Source: an uncultured bacterium (GTDB lineage Bacteria > Vulcanimicrobiota > Xenobia > Xenobiales > Xenobiaceae). From it: a DNA stretch of 64,000 bases. The position numbers were made by a program, and so were the translations under genes. The DNA lies in assembly GCA_934644775.1 (NCBI GenBank), contig CAKUDB010000001.1, positions 186,001 to 250,000 of the forward strand. Reading direction: 5' to 3'. Shown in pieces: positions 27,921 through 36,237 of the stretch (its first letter is position 1; each line of letters begins with the position of its first letter). A model generated the notes under the pieces. That model was given only the letters and a program-made list of their open reading frames with translations, was not told the DNA's origin and searched no databases.

Positions 27921-29231
27921 TTAGGGCAGCTCTTTTAAGGCTCGAGCGGCTAGGGCCAGAGCAGACTCTACATATTCTTCACTTTCGCCTAAAGCGGCCA
28001 AAGCGGCGCTGCCCTGAGTGGGGGGCGAAGTAATGACTAGTCCGCGTCTGCCTCGAGTTTTGTGCAAAAGGAGCGGTTCCCCTTCATAGGTAAGCGAATC
28101 GAGTTTTGAGAGCAATTCGTCGGTAGTCGTGGCCGTAGTAGGCAGGGCTTCGCGAGAGCTTATATACAAACTCGACCAACGAGGGCCAAAGAAGTGTTTG
28201 GCAATATCGATTACGTAGCCAAAACCGTTGTGGCGGAAGTTACATTCCAAAAAGACAGGCTCGAGGCCGCCTTGACTATTTCTAGCTAAGCCCCAATCCA
28301 TATTTAAGTAGCCACGAGCCCCAGAGAGATAGACGGCCCGGCCCAAGCGGTCGATATTAGCTAAAAGCTTAGATAGGGCTGCCTCAGCTTCTGGCCCTAC
28401 TACGTTGGCCGGGTAGTCGAAGCCGCACCAGCTGCCACCATTATCGAACACCTGACTATCTAGGCCCACAAAATGGCAGCCTTGGCTATCGACTAAGCTA
28501 AGCGAGCCACAAACCGTCTCAAAGTTGAGAAAATGTTCTACCAACACTCGACTGCCGCCGTACCAATGGGGTAAAGCGGCCTTAAGCTGAGCCGCTGTGC
28601 CAGCTAAATTGCCCGCTCCGCCAGCCGACTGGATCTTGCGCAACATAAGCAGGGGCTGGGCCTGGCCATATTGCTCACTTAGCTGAGCCGAGACGCTGTC
28701 TATAGTTTGTTCTAACGAGGCCAAACTGTCGGCCCACATGCCCGGCGGCACTTGGCAACCGGCCCCTATAGCCAAGGCTTTGCAAAAGTCTTTGCTATTT
28801 AGGCTGTCGATTAAGCCTAAGGCCAAATATTCTGGGGCGGTGCCTTTAAGTGGCAAATTTAGTTGGCGGCTTAGCTCTACAATAGGCTCAGTTTGGATAT
28901 AAGGCTCGACAAACCAGCCTTCACCTTGGCAACGCTCGCGGATAGCTTGGCGGGCGGCTTCGTCGGCTTGGATCGCTTCAGTTAAAAGGCAGCTTTCGGC
29001 CATTTTGACATTGATTACCGTTTGCTCAGGAGCGCCCAAGTCGAGCAAGGCACAAATATACCTTTGAAAAGAAGGCTCGATTTGGGTAGGCGTTACTAAA
29101 ATGTCTCCGGGATTAAGCGAGCAAAGAAAGCGGGGAAAGACCCTCAAGGTTTTATGGTGAAAAAATTCACTAAAACCGCCTTCCGAGCTAGGAATTACAT
29201 TTTCGGCGTTAGGTAAAAAGAGCTTAGGCAT
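27921..29231 (-). CDS. ATP-grasp enzyme with pre-ATP-grasp domain (PGM1-like ligase)
   Basis: The 436-residue protein has an N-terminal pre-ATP-grasp fold (about 40-165, GDILVTPTQIEPSFQ) and a C-terminal ATP-grasp core: MLRKI (Lys199), a Gly-rich loop SAGGAGN (202-208), VEHFLNFE, GYLNMDWGL and LECNFRHNGFG (about 328-338), which carry the Mg-ATP ligands. PGM1-type members join amino acids or peptides through acyl-phosphates. The start ATG overlaps the radical SAM stop by eight bases, so translation is coupled. The substrate is not known; ligase activity is inferred from motifs. Confidence 0.75.
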   Translation of the reverse strand: MPKLFLPNAENVIPSSEGGFSEFFHHKTLRVFPRFLCSLNPGDILVTPTQIEPSFQRYICALLDLGAPEQTVINVKMAESCLLTEAIQADEAARQAIRERCQGEGWFVEPYIQTEPIVELSRQLNLPLKGTAPEYLALGLIDSLNSKDFCKALAIGAGCQVPPGMWADSLASLEQTIDSVSAQLSEQYGQAQPLLMLRKIQSAGGAGNLAGTAAQLKAALPHWYGGSRVLVEHFLNFETVCGSLSLVDSQGCHFVGLDSQVFDNGGSWCGFDYPANVVGPEAEAALSKLLANIDRLGRAVYLSGARGYLNMDWGLARNSQGGLEPVFLECNFRHNGFGYVIDIAKHFFGPRWSSLYISSREALPTTATTTDELLSKLDSLTYEGEPLLLHKTRGRRGLVITSPPTQGSAALAALGESEEYVESALALAARALKELP

Positions 29232-30186
29232 AGAATTTGCCGTCGCAAAGCATCTGGCGGGGATATTTTTGCAAATTTAAGCCGCGAATACTTTTTAGAG
29301 AGCAGAGCACAAATTGGAATTGGCGCTCCATTAGGGTGGTAGCCACCTTATCTACTGAAGCTAAAGCCACTTCATCTTTTTGGGCAAAAGAGACGGTATC
29401 GTCTTGGCCGGGCAAAATTTTGCGACTGGCGTCAAAATTGTAGCGAGACAAGATCTTCTCTAATTCGGCTGGCTCTAAAGCTTGGTTTATAGCCTCCATA
29501 ATGCCGGGCGAAAGGAGCAAATAAGACCACATAACCCGCTTTAAGTTGTGCTGTTCCAACTGATCGAGGAAGGGGCCTAGCGCTGCGTCGCTATCGTCAA
29601 TTTGGGCTATAAAAGGATCGAGATGGATAGTGGTTAGGCAACCGCTTTGGCAAATCTCTTGGGCCGCTTGCAAACGCTTAGGCCAAGGCTTCAAGTTCTT
29701 GACAAAATTGGCCAAGGGATTCTTTTTAAGCATAACCGAAGGGCTAAAAGCTGCATTATAGGAGAACTTTTGGCGGTATCTACCTAGTAAGTCGATAATC
29801 TCGTCGCTAGGCAGCCCTTTGGTAGTAATAATTATGCGTTTAACGGGGGAAGTAGCCAGTATCTTTAATATTTCTAAGCTAAGGCCATCTTCTACAAATT
29901 TGGGGGTAAATATATCGGTATAGCGAGAAAGTTTTAATATATTGATCTGGCCGGAATTGGCTTCTTCATAGATACGGCGCAACAACTCGTCAGCCGGATA
30001 AAGCAAGGCCGGATCGTCAAACTTAGCTTGCAAGTAGTTTAAAGTGTTATTGACAGCTACTCGAGAGCGAGCGTAGCAATAGGGACAATTGTGCTGGCAA
30101 CCGACCCAAGGCTCTAAATAGTGGTATTTCCCATACCAGCATGTTCCTAAAGAACCGGGAGCTAATAAAGTTACTTTTTCTTCCAT
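29224..30186 (-). CDS. SPL-like radical SAM protein
   Basis: The 320-residue protein has the cluster motif CQHNCPYC (Cys 30, 34, 37) followed by YARSRV, the signature of the spore-photoproduct-lyase-like radical SAM branch, and later LSRYTDIFTPKF and IITTKG elements typical of these proteins. It lacks SPL's DNA-repair context. Genes of this class also act on peptides and other substrates. It is the first gene of a unit with an ATP-grasp enzyme and an MFS transporter, so the substrate may be small-molecule or peptide. This is inferred from context. Confidence 0.75.
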   Translation of the reverse strand: MEEKVTLLAPGSLGTCWYGKYHYLEPWVGCQHNCPYCYARSRVAVNNTLNYLQAKFDDPALLYPADELLRRIYEEANSGQINILKLSRYTDIFTPKFVEDGLSLEILKILATSPVKRIIITTKGLPSDEIIDLLGRYRQKFSYNAAFSPSVMLKKNPLANFVKNLKPWPKRLQAAQEICQSGCLTTIHLDPFIAQIDDSDAALGPFLDQLEQHNLKRVMWSYLLLSPGIMEAINQALEPAELEKILSRYNFDASRKILPGQDDTVSFAQKDEVALASVDKVATTLMERQFQFVLCSLKSIRGLNLQKYPRQMLCDGKFYA

Positions 30187-30309
30187 CAGGTAAGTTCTCG
30201 TTTAATTAAAATAACAATACTATTCCTACTATTCTCCCATATAAATAATTAAGCCGCAACTAAAAAAAGTGGAGTTAGAGCTAAGGTAAGGAAAAAAATG
30301 GGGGGCTCT

Positions 30310-30972
30310 TTAGCTTTTTTGCAACATTATACCGCCATAAAAGGAAGATTTAGGCATAACTTTGATAAGTCTGAAGCCGACTCGCTCCCAGCAATTTTGC
30401 CAATATTTTACCCCGCAGGGAAATTCGTTGAGAAAGCTATTCATGACGTCGTGCTCTTTAGCTTTCCAGGCGCTGCCGTAGTATTGGGCGGCTTGCTCTT
30501 TTAATCTTTCCCAATTGTCCATTAGTTGGGGGCGCTCAAATTCGAAAAAGATACCGTCTTCAATGTAAAGTAGAGCGCCACTTTGAAAAGCTGGCCCGAC
30601 ATTTTGGGCAAAAAGAGCTTTCTCGGCGTCGGTTAAGTGGTGCAGAGCTTTGCGGGAAAAGCCTTTAGTAAAAGTGTTAGGCTGGGGCTGGTAAGTGGTA
30701 AAAGGGGCGCAAATAAGCTCGATATTGGAAAAATGGCCTAAATTTTGTTGGGCAAGCTCGATTTGCAGTCGGGAAATATCGAGCCCATAGACTTTTTGGG
30801 CTAGGGGAGCGGCCAAACTCAAAAACTCGCCGTTGCCGCAGCCTAAGTCGATAAGCCTATCGTCAGGGCCAATTTTTAATAAGTTAAGACACTGCCGAAA
30901 GTAGTCGGCTTCGGTGGCGTAGTTTTGGTTATAATAAGCTACATATTCGTCATTTAGCCAATTCTCTTCCAT
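30310..30972 (-). CDS. Class I SAM-dependent methyltransferase
   Basis: The 220-residue protein has motif I LIDLGCGNGEF (about 38-48) and motif II-like VYGLDIS, with KGFSRKALHHLTDAE further on. It matches the small-molecule class I methyltransferase fold. AAGGAGG lies seven bases before the ATG, and the glycosyltransferase gene ends 12 bases upstream on the same strand. Acceptor unknown; a lipid or sugar target is only suggested by the neighbour. Confidence 0.78.
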   Translation of the reverse strand: MEENWLNDEYVAYYNQNYATEADYFRQCLNLLKIGPDDRLIDLGCGNGEFLSLAAPLAQKVYGLDISRLQIELAQQNLGHFSNIELICAPFTTYQPQPNTFTKGFSRKALHHLTDAEKALFAQNVGPAFQSGALLYIEDGIFFEFERPQLMDNWERLKEQAAQYYGSAWKAKEHDVMNSFLNEFPCGVKYWQNCWERVGFRLIKVMPKSSFYGGIMLQKS

Positions 30973-30984
30973 AACGGCTCCTCC

Positions 30985-31737
30985 TTATTGCCTATTCCCA
31001 GGGAAGGGAGTGTAAGCTATTTTAGTATGTTTAGGACGGTTCTTTAACCAATAAAGGGTGAGCACCCCCAAGTGTTTTAAGTAGTTGACGATTTCGCCGC
31101 CACCAAACTTGCTTTTGCCAGCCAAGCGATCTTCGAAGATAAAAGGCACTTCCGTAACAGTTTTATAGCGCCCCTTAACTAATACTTCCAAATTGATCTT
31201 AAAGCCGATAGGATTGAGCTCGACCCCTTCAATTACTTGGCGGCGCATAAGCATATAACCGCTGGTGACGTCGTTGACTGGACAAATAGGCCAACCTAAA
31301 GCTACAGCGGTTAGAGAAGTAATGCGCCTATACCAAGGCCAATGGCGCACGCCGCCACCTTTTATATAGCGGCTGCCTAGGGCAATATCGGCCCCACCCT
31401 GGGTAATAGAGTAGACCATATCGGGCAAAATGTTGGGATCGTGGGACAAGTCGGCGTCGATTACTCCCAAAATTTCGCCTTGGCCAGCTTGCCAGCCGGC
31501 AATAACTGCTGAGGATAGGCCCAACTTGCCGCTCCTTTTTACTACTTTAATGCGTCCTTGGTATTTGGAGCTGAGTTCTTCGGCTAAAGCGGCCGTACCG
31601 TCGGGCGAATTGTCATCTACTACTACCAATTCTCCGCTAACAGAAGCTTTATCTAGAGCGGCAAAGACCTTTTCGGCCAAAATGGGTAAGGTATCTTTCT
31701 CGTTATAAGTGGGAACGATTAGGGAAAGTTGGATCAT
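30985..31737 (-). CDS. GT2 polyprenol-phosphate mannosyl- or glucosyltransferase (DPM1-like)
   Basis: The 250-residue protein has the GT2 fold of dolichol-phosphate-mannose-synthase-like enzymes: VVDDNSPDGT (nucleotide site), GVIDADLSHDP (metal-binding DxD-like) and KSKFGGGEIVNYLKH near the C-terminus. These enzymes charge undecaprenyl phosphate with a sugar for transfer in the envelope. No membrane helix is obvious. It follows the YedF-like gene by two bases, so the two are co-transcribed. Confidence 0.82.
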   Translation of the reverse strand: MIQLSLIVPTYNEKDTLPILAEKVFAALDKASVSGELVVVDDNSPDGTAALAEELSSKYQGRIKVVKRSGKLGLSSAVIAGWQAGQGEILGVIDADLSHDPNILPDMVYSITQGGADIALGSRYIKGGGVRHWPWYRRITSLTAVALGWPICPVNDVTSGYMLMRRQVIEGVELNPIGFKINLEVLVKGRYKTVTEVPFIFEDRLAGKSKFGGGEIVNYLKHLGVLTLYWLKNRPKHTKIAYTPFPGNRQ

Positions 31738-31739
31738 GG

Positions 31740-32204
31740 TTAAAAGCGTATAACCTTTGCTGATTTAAGACAAATTTCCAAAATTAGATGGAGCGAAACT
31801 AAGTGGCCCACCTTTATTTCTTCACTTAGAGACAATTTTTGGGCCGAATATTCACAAATGCGCACCGAGCAGCCGCGCTTTTGCAAAAGTTGCAAAGTGG
31901 GCAGCAAGGGGGAGCCCTCGGTACATAGGCGCACCGCTTCGTGCATAAAAATTAGGAATCGGGGCAGCTCTTGTAAGCTATTTAGGCTGGTAATGAGGTG
32001 GTGCAAAAGTTCTTGGCCTAAAGTATCGGGGGCTCCGATATAAGTTTGGCAAATAAGGAGGGTTCCGCCAAACTTGTGGGGCTCAGAACCGGCCAACAGG
32101 GAAGATTCGGCCAAGGGACGGCCGCTGCGCAGAGCGCCCAAGTAGTATTGGAGATCTTTTTCTTCAAAGCGCGGAGGAGTAATCAGACTCACTTTTTCCT
32201 TCAA
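31740..32204 (-). CDS. DsrE-fold protein similar to the C-terminus of YedF
   Basis: The 154-residue protein starts at a TTG with AAGAAGG eight bases upstream. Residues 55-150 match the DsrE half of the selenium-metabolism protein YedF (LGQELLHHLITSL, FLIFMHEAVRLCTEGS, then SVRICEY, AKVIRF end). The N-terminal TusA-like half of YedF is not recognised, and the cysteine pair usual in this region is reduced to one Cys (in RICEY). With ygfK and ssnA elsewhere in the window, a selenium link is possible. Function is uncertain. Confidence 0.6.
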   Translation of the reverse strand: MKEKVSLITPPRFEEKDLQYYLGALRSGRPLAESSLLAGSEPHKFGGTLLICQTYIGAPDTLGQELLHHLITSLNSLQELPRFLIFMHEAVRLCTEGSPLLPTLQLLQKRGCSVRICEYSAQKLSLSEEIKVGHLVSLHLILEICLKSAKVIRF

Positions 32205-32242
32205 CTCTCAAACCTTCTTTGCTGTCCCGACGGCCTTTCAAG

Positions 32243-32340
32243 TTTTACCCCCTTTCCCCCTGCCCGGTTGAGCCTTTTGCTCATGGCTAGGGGCTGGCGG
32301 AGCCCTAATGGAGGGTAAAAAGGCAGGAATAGGCCGGGCA
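32243..32340. repeat. Interleaved inverted repeats between divergent genes
   Basis: TTTTACCC (32243-32250) can pair with GGGTAAAA (32313-32320), and TGCCCGG (32261-32267) with CCGGGCA (32334-32340). The arms interleave, so the two stems form either a pseudoknot or alternative folds. Short hairpins TGAGC/GCTCA and GGGCT/AGCCC lie inside. The region holds no gene. Confidence 0.55.
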
Positions 32341-32429
32341 AACAAGAAAGCGCGATCTTTGTAAGGGCTGGGCGAGGGCGTCTTTAGCTGGCGTACCGCT
32401 GCGACTTTTGGAAGGTTAGGCTGTCACCA

Positions 32430-33815
32430 ATGAATTCATTTACGAGCGCCGAGATAAAGAATAGGCTAAAGCGCTTGATTGGCGGTTTCCGCTGGCGCAC
32501 TGTAGTTATGGTGGCCGTGATCTACCTATTCTCCTTTAGCATTGTGGCTAGCTCAGTAATCTACTTAGCTCGCACCCGAGGAGAAGGTCAGCTTTCCTAT
32601 GCCCTAGTGCAAGGGGTTAAGGCTTTTGGCTACACTAGTACCCGCGATTTTGATACTTCCGTTACTCAAGCCGAGTTTTTAGCCGCCGATCCTTGTCTGA
32701 ACAACTACCGAAATAGCTCCCACTTAAAGCAAAGTTTTGCTTCTCTCTCTCCAGTCGACAAAAAAACGCTAACTACCGAGATGCTAACCTCTTTGGCCAA
32801 TATCTCCAAAGACGCCGTAGCTATTGTAGATAGCGAAGGTAATATCTGCCTCTTTGTCGAGCGGGTCGCTCCCAAAGAAAAGAGCAGCGGAACCCCTTCC
32901 GAGACCGACTTTAGCAAAGCCGAAACTCTCAACAAAAATGGGGAGGACAACGGCCAAGACGAGGTCGCTGAAAATATAGATAAGCTTGAAGCCGATTTTT
33001 TAGACTCGGTCTTTAAGTTTGGTGAAGCCAGTAAGGGCTGTTTGCGCTTTTCCTCTTCTCCTTCCGCTCCTCTCTACGGTGTGGTGGCCGTAGCTTTAAA
33101 TAAAGGTAATAAAAATGCCGACAAGAGGGAGGGAGCTTTGCTCTTAGCCGAGCGTATCGACGACAAGGCTTTAGTTAAATGGAGTCAGAGTATGCCTCCT
33201 GGCCTTTTGGTGCTGGTTGCCCAAGGCAAGGTAGTCTCCGCCTACGACAAACGCTCCGATTCACGCCCCACTCCCACTATGGCGGCCGAGCTGGACAAGA
33301 TGCTCAAATATTGGAATCCGCGTCAGAATCTGGCCGAATCGGGTAAAGGCAGTTCCCAATTTAAGATTACCAGCTCCGACGTCAAATTGGCCGGCCAAAC
33401 TTGGAAAGCGGCTGTAGCCGAATTAGATAGCAGTAAGAAGCGCGACGCGGTGGCCTATCTGGTCTTTTTGGCCGATCCTATGAATTTAGAGCAAGAGATC
33501 CGCCAACATATTTGGGTTTTAGGTATTTGCCTAGTCGTCACTTTGTTTATACAAAGCATTTTGGTCTATTTCTTAAGTCCGGTCTGTTTACATTTTGCTA
33601 GAGCCCATTTACAAGCTGGCTCGGTCCATTTGGTCTCTCTGGAAGCTTCCGCTTCTTCCAGACCAATTCCAGTTCTGCCCCAGGTGGCTGCTTCCGAAGC
33701 CCCTGCGGCCGCCCCTTCTGCTGCCGGGCCAATTGCCGCTACCAATCCCACGCTAGCATCTGAAAGTAAAACTGCCTCGCCTATGCCACCTCCTGTGGCT
33801 AAATCGGAAAACTAA
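32430..33815 (+). CDS. Two-helix membrane protein with large extracytoplasmic domain
   Basis: The 461-residue protein has helices at about 24-46 and 350-375, with the 46-350 segment outside, resembling a sensor domain (with a VAIVDSEGNICLF element). The C-terminal tail is Ala/Pro-rich and disordered. No kinase, HAMP or methyl-accepting domain is attached, which is unusual for a sensor. The ATG at 32430 overlaps a GAATTC site and is preceded by weak GTCACC rather than AGGAGG. A terminator follows. No family recognised. Confidence 0.6.
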   Translation: MNSFTSAEIKNRLKRLIGGFRWRTVVMVAVIYLFSFSIVASSVIYLARTRGEGQLSYALVQGVKAFGYTSTRDFDTSVTQAEFLAADPCLNNYRNSSHLKQSFASLSPVDKKTLTTEMLTSLANISKDAVAIVDSEGNICLFVERVAPKEKSSGTPSETDFSKAETLNKNGEDNGQDEVAENIDKLEADFLDSVFKFGEASKGCLRFSSSPSAPLYGVVAVALNKGNKNADKREGALLLAERIDDKALVKWSQSMPPGLLVLVAQGKVVSAYDKRSDSRPTPTMAAELDKMLKYWNPRQNLAESGKGSSQFKITSSDVKLAGQTWKAAVAELDSSKKRDAVAYLVFLADPMNLEQEIRQHIWVLGICLVVTLFIQSILVYFLSPVCLHFARAHLQAGSVHLVSLEASASSRPIPVLPQVAASEAPAAAPSAAGPIAATNPTLASESKTASPMPPPVAKSEN

Positions 33816-33834
33816 CGCTTATCTCACTATTAGT

Positions 33835-33869
33835 AAAAAAAGGCTAAGGCTCGGCCCTGGCCTTTTTTC
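33835..33869 (+). terminator. Terminator after the two-helix membrane protein gene
   Basis: AAAAAAGGC pairs with GCCTTTTTT around a loop that itself has GC-rich inner pairing. Confidence 0.7.
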
Positions 33870-33893
33870 TTGAACTTAAAGAAAGCTGCTCTT

Positions 33894-34721
33894 ATGAAAA
33901 ACTCTAAAGTGCGCCTCGATCTCCTCTTAGTAGAGCGGGCCTTAGCTCCCACTCGAGAAAAAGCTAAATCTTTGCTTATGACCGGCCAGATTTTTGTTAA
34001 TGGTGTGCGCCGCGACAAAGCTGGCTTTTTAGTCGATGAAGAGTCGGAAATAACTATTAAAGGGCGAGGTATCCCTTTTTCTAGTCGCGGTGGCTTTAAG
34101 TTAGAGAAGGCCTTAAACTCTTTCCAGATCTCTCCCCAAGGCAAGGTAGTAGCCGACTTAGGAGCTTCTACCGGTGGCTTTACCGATTGTTTGCTTAAAG
34201 GGGGAGCGGCTAAAGTTTATGCTGTAGATGTTGGTAAAGGCCTTTTAGATTATAAGCTTACTCAAGATAGTCGCGTAGTGGTGATGGATCGCACTAATGC
34301 TCGCTATCTAACCCCTGAGATGTTTGCTGAGCCCTTAGATTTAGTGACTATGGACTTATCCTTTATCTCTTTAGAGCTTATTTTGCCTGCTGCCAAAGCC
34401 CTTTTAGCCGCTAATGGTCAGATCGTCTGTTTAATTAAGCCCCAATTTGAAGCTGGTCCCAAAAATATTAAAGGCGGTGTAGTACGTCGTCCTGAAGTTC
34501 ACGAGCAAGTTTTAACTCAATTTATCGCCTTTTGTCAAAGTATCGCTTTACAAGTTGATCAGCTGACCTTCTCCCCTATTAAAGGGCCCGCCGGTAATAT
34601 TGAGTTTTTGGCTTGCTTAAGTAGAGCCTACCAGGAAAACGATGGCCCTAAGCCAAAAGAGAACGGGCAGGCTTGGGATCTAAAGGAGTTAGTCTCTCAA
34701 GCTTGGCAAGAAGCCAAGTAG
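33894..34721 (+). CDS. tlyA: TlyA-family rRNA 2'-O-methyltransferase / hemolysin-like protein
   Basis: The ATG at 33894 gives 275 residues. A TTG in frame at 33870 lacks a ribosome site. An S4 RNA-binding domain occupies about 1-62 (RLDLLLVERALAPTREKAKSL and GQIFVNG), followed by a class I methyltransferase core with VVADLGASTGGFTDCLL (motif I) and the conserved MDLSFISLELI and KPQFEAGP segments. TlyA methylates ribose positions in 16S and 23S rRNA. The start site is weakly marked (AAAGAAAG only). It lies 33 bases before the MCE gene, so they are probably one unit. Confidence 0.9.
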   Translation: MKNSKVRLDLLLVERALAPTREKAKSLLMTGQIFVNGVRRDKAGFLVDEESEITIKGRGIPFSSRGGFKLEKALNSFQISPQGKVVADLGASTGGFTDCLLKGGAAKVYAVDVGKGLLDYKLTQDSRVVVMDRTNARYLTPEMFAEPLDLVTMDLSFISLELILPAAKALLAANGQIVCLIKPQFEAGPKNIKGGVVRRPEVHEQVLTQFIAFCQSIALQVDQLTFSPIKGPAGNIEFLACLSRAYQENDGPKPKENGQAWDLKELVSQAWQEAK

Positions 34722-34754
34722 CTCTCTGTAAAACCTACTAAGGAGAAAAACAAT

Positions 34755-35987
34755 TTGAGCAAAGAGTCGAAGATAGGAGCCTTGTTGGTTCTGTTGGTTG
34801 TCCTTTTGTTCATTTTTGCTCCCAGCAGCGAAACTAGGGATAGTCGTATCTTTGCCAATCAATACCGCTTAATTTTTAGAGATACCCCCGGCTTAGAAGA
34901 AAATTACGACGTAAAAATGGCCGGTGTCGATATTGGCTATGTTAAAGAGATCGACTTTTGTACTCCAGAAGATAAAGAGCGCTTCGGTCGAGATGCCAAT
35001 ATTGTCGTTACTATAGCTACCGACTTTTCTACGCGCATTCCCGAAGATAGTTCGGCTAGCGTTTTGACCGTCTCTAGCAGTTTGTTATGGTTGGAAATTA
35101 CCCCCGGCCTTTCCGATAAAGTTTTAGAAAATGGCTCTTGCGTCCGTTTACGTACTCCGTTAGCCTCTTCTTACAATTCAGCTTTGGTCGAATCTCCTTT
35201 TAAAGATCTTAATAAACAAACTTTGGCTTTGCGCACCTTAATGAGCGCCCAAGGCTTCTCTCGCAAAGTTTTAGATTTAGCTTCTAATATGCGCTTTTAC
35301 AGTAACGAATTGCGTATTGCCAGTAAAGATGCTCACCACCAATTGGGCCAAATGTACTCCAAACTCGACCAAGAAGAGAAAGCTTTGGCTGCCCAACTCG
35401 ACCGCCTAGATACCCAATTGAACCAAGCTGGAGCAACTTTACAAAAAACTTCAGCCGCCTTAAAAGACAAAACGGCCGATCTTTCCGCCCAAGCTGCCGG
35501 TTATGAAGTAAAGTTGGGCCAAATGAGCGCTTTGGCAGTAAGCGAAACTGAGCGCTTTAAGGTTCTAACCGACAGTATGGAGACTAAAATGGAGGCCAAG
35601 TGTTCGCCCCAATTGGTGGAGCGTTTGCACAAAGCTTCGCGTAAGCTCAAGAACTTAGCCCAGGTGGCTGAAGATTTGCATTACATGACCCAAGAACCAA
35701 CTACCCAACAAGCTCTTAAAGATGCCGCCCACAAATATCGCTTGCAATCGGAGCAAATCGATAAATTAGTGCGCAAGGTCGAAGCTTTCATTCCTGGCGA
35801 CGCTCCCCAAGATAGTGGCGCTGCGCCCTCTACCGCGCCCGATGGTGCCTCCGCTGCCGCTGCTACACCCGCGCGAGTTGCACCTACTGCCGCTACTGCG
35901 CCAGGGCCTGCCGCGCCGCTCGACTCGTCTTCTGGGGAAGCTCAGCCTAACGCCCAGCCTAGGGTTGAGCCTACGCCCGCTTTGTAG
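34755..35987 (+). CDS. MlaD/MCE-domain lipid-transport protein
   Basis: The start is a TTG with AAGGAG eight bases upstream. The 410-residue protein has one N-terminal helix (about 8-24) and an MCE domain (about 35-135; PGLEENYDVKMAGVDIGYVKEIDF). A long coiled coil follows (about 165-330), then an Ala/Pro-rich tail. MCE proteins carry lipids between the two membranes, usually with an MlaE/MlaF-type ABC transporter; none is nearby. The unusually long C-terminal coil resembles MCE proteins that form needle-like assemblies. It shows that this organism has an outer membrane. Confidence 0.8.
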   Translation: MSKESKIGALLVLLVVLLFIFAPSSETRDSRIFANQYRLIFRDTPGLEENYDVKMAGVDIGYVKEIDFCTPEDKERFGRDANIVVTIATDFSTRIPEDSSASVLTVSSSLLWLEITPGLSDKVLENGSCVRLRTPLASSYNSALVESPFKDLNKQTLALRTLMSAQGFSRKVLDLASNMRFYSNELRIASKDAHHQLGQMYSKLDQEEKALAAQLDRLDTQLNQAGATLQKTSAALKDKTADLSAQAAGYEVKLGQMSALAVSETERFKVLTDSMETKMEAKCSPQLVERLHKASRKLKNLAQVAEDLHYMTQEPTTQQALKDAAHKYRLQSEQIDKLVRKVEAFIPGDAPQDSGAAPSTAPDGASAAAATPARVAPTAATAPGPAAPLDSSSGEAQPNAQPRVEPTPAL

Positions 35988-36002
35988 CTAGCCAGCCTAC
36001 AG

Positions 36003-36071
36003 CCCAGGCCGCAACCTAAAAAGTGAGCCTTTGTCTATTTGGAAAAGCTTGAGCCCCTGTTGCGGCCTGGG
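36003..36071. repeat. Long 13-bp inverted repeat downstream of the MCE gene
   Basis: CCCAGGCCGCAAC (36003-36015) and GTTGCGGCCTGGG (36059-36071) are perfectly complementary with a 43-base loop. No T run follows directly. It may be a terminator stem with a long loop or a stable RNA end. Confidence 0.5.
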
Positions 36072-36117
36072 AGGGCAGTGCCGTTATCTAGCTTGGCTTG
36101 AAGATAGGTGGGCCTCT

Positions 36118-36168
36118 AAAAAAATAACTCCACTTTCTCGTTTAGAAGGAAGCGGAGTTATTTTTTTT
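36118..36168. terminator. Bidirectional terminator between the MCE gene and ptsG
   Basis: AAAAAATAACTCC pairs with GGAGTTATTTTTTTT, with T runs on both strands. It lies between the converging MCE and PTS genes. Confidence 0.85.
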
Positions 36169-36237
36169 ACTTCGTGTAGGTAGCGCTAGGCAAATGGCGG
36201 CGGTATAAGGTTGCCGCCGACCATTTTTTGTTAAGCG

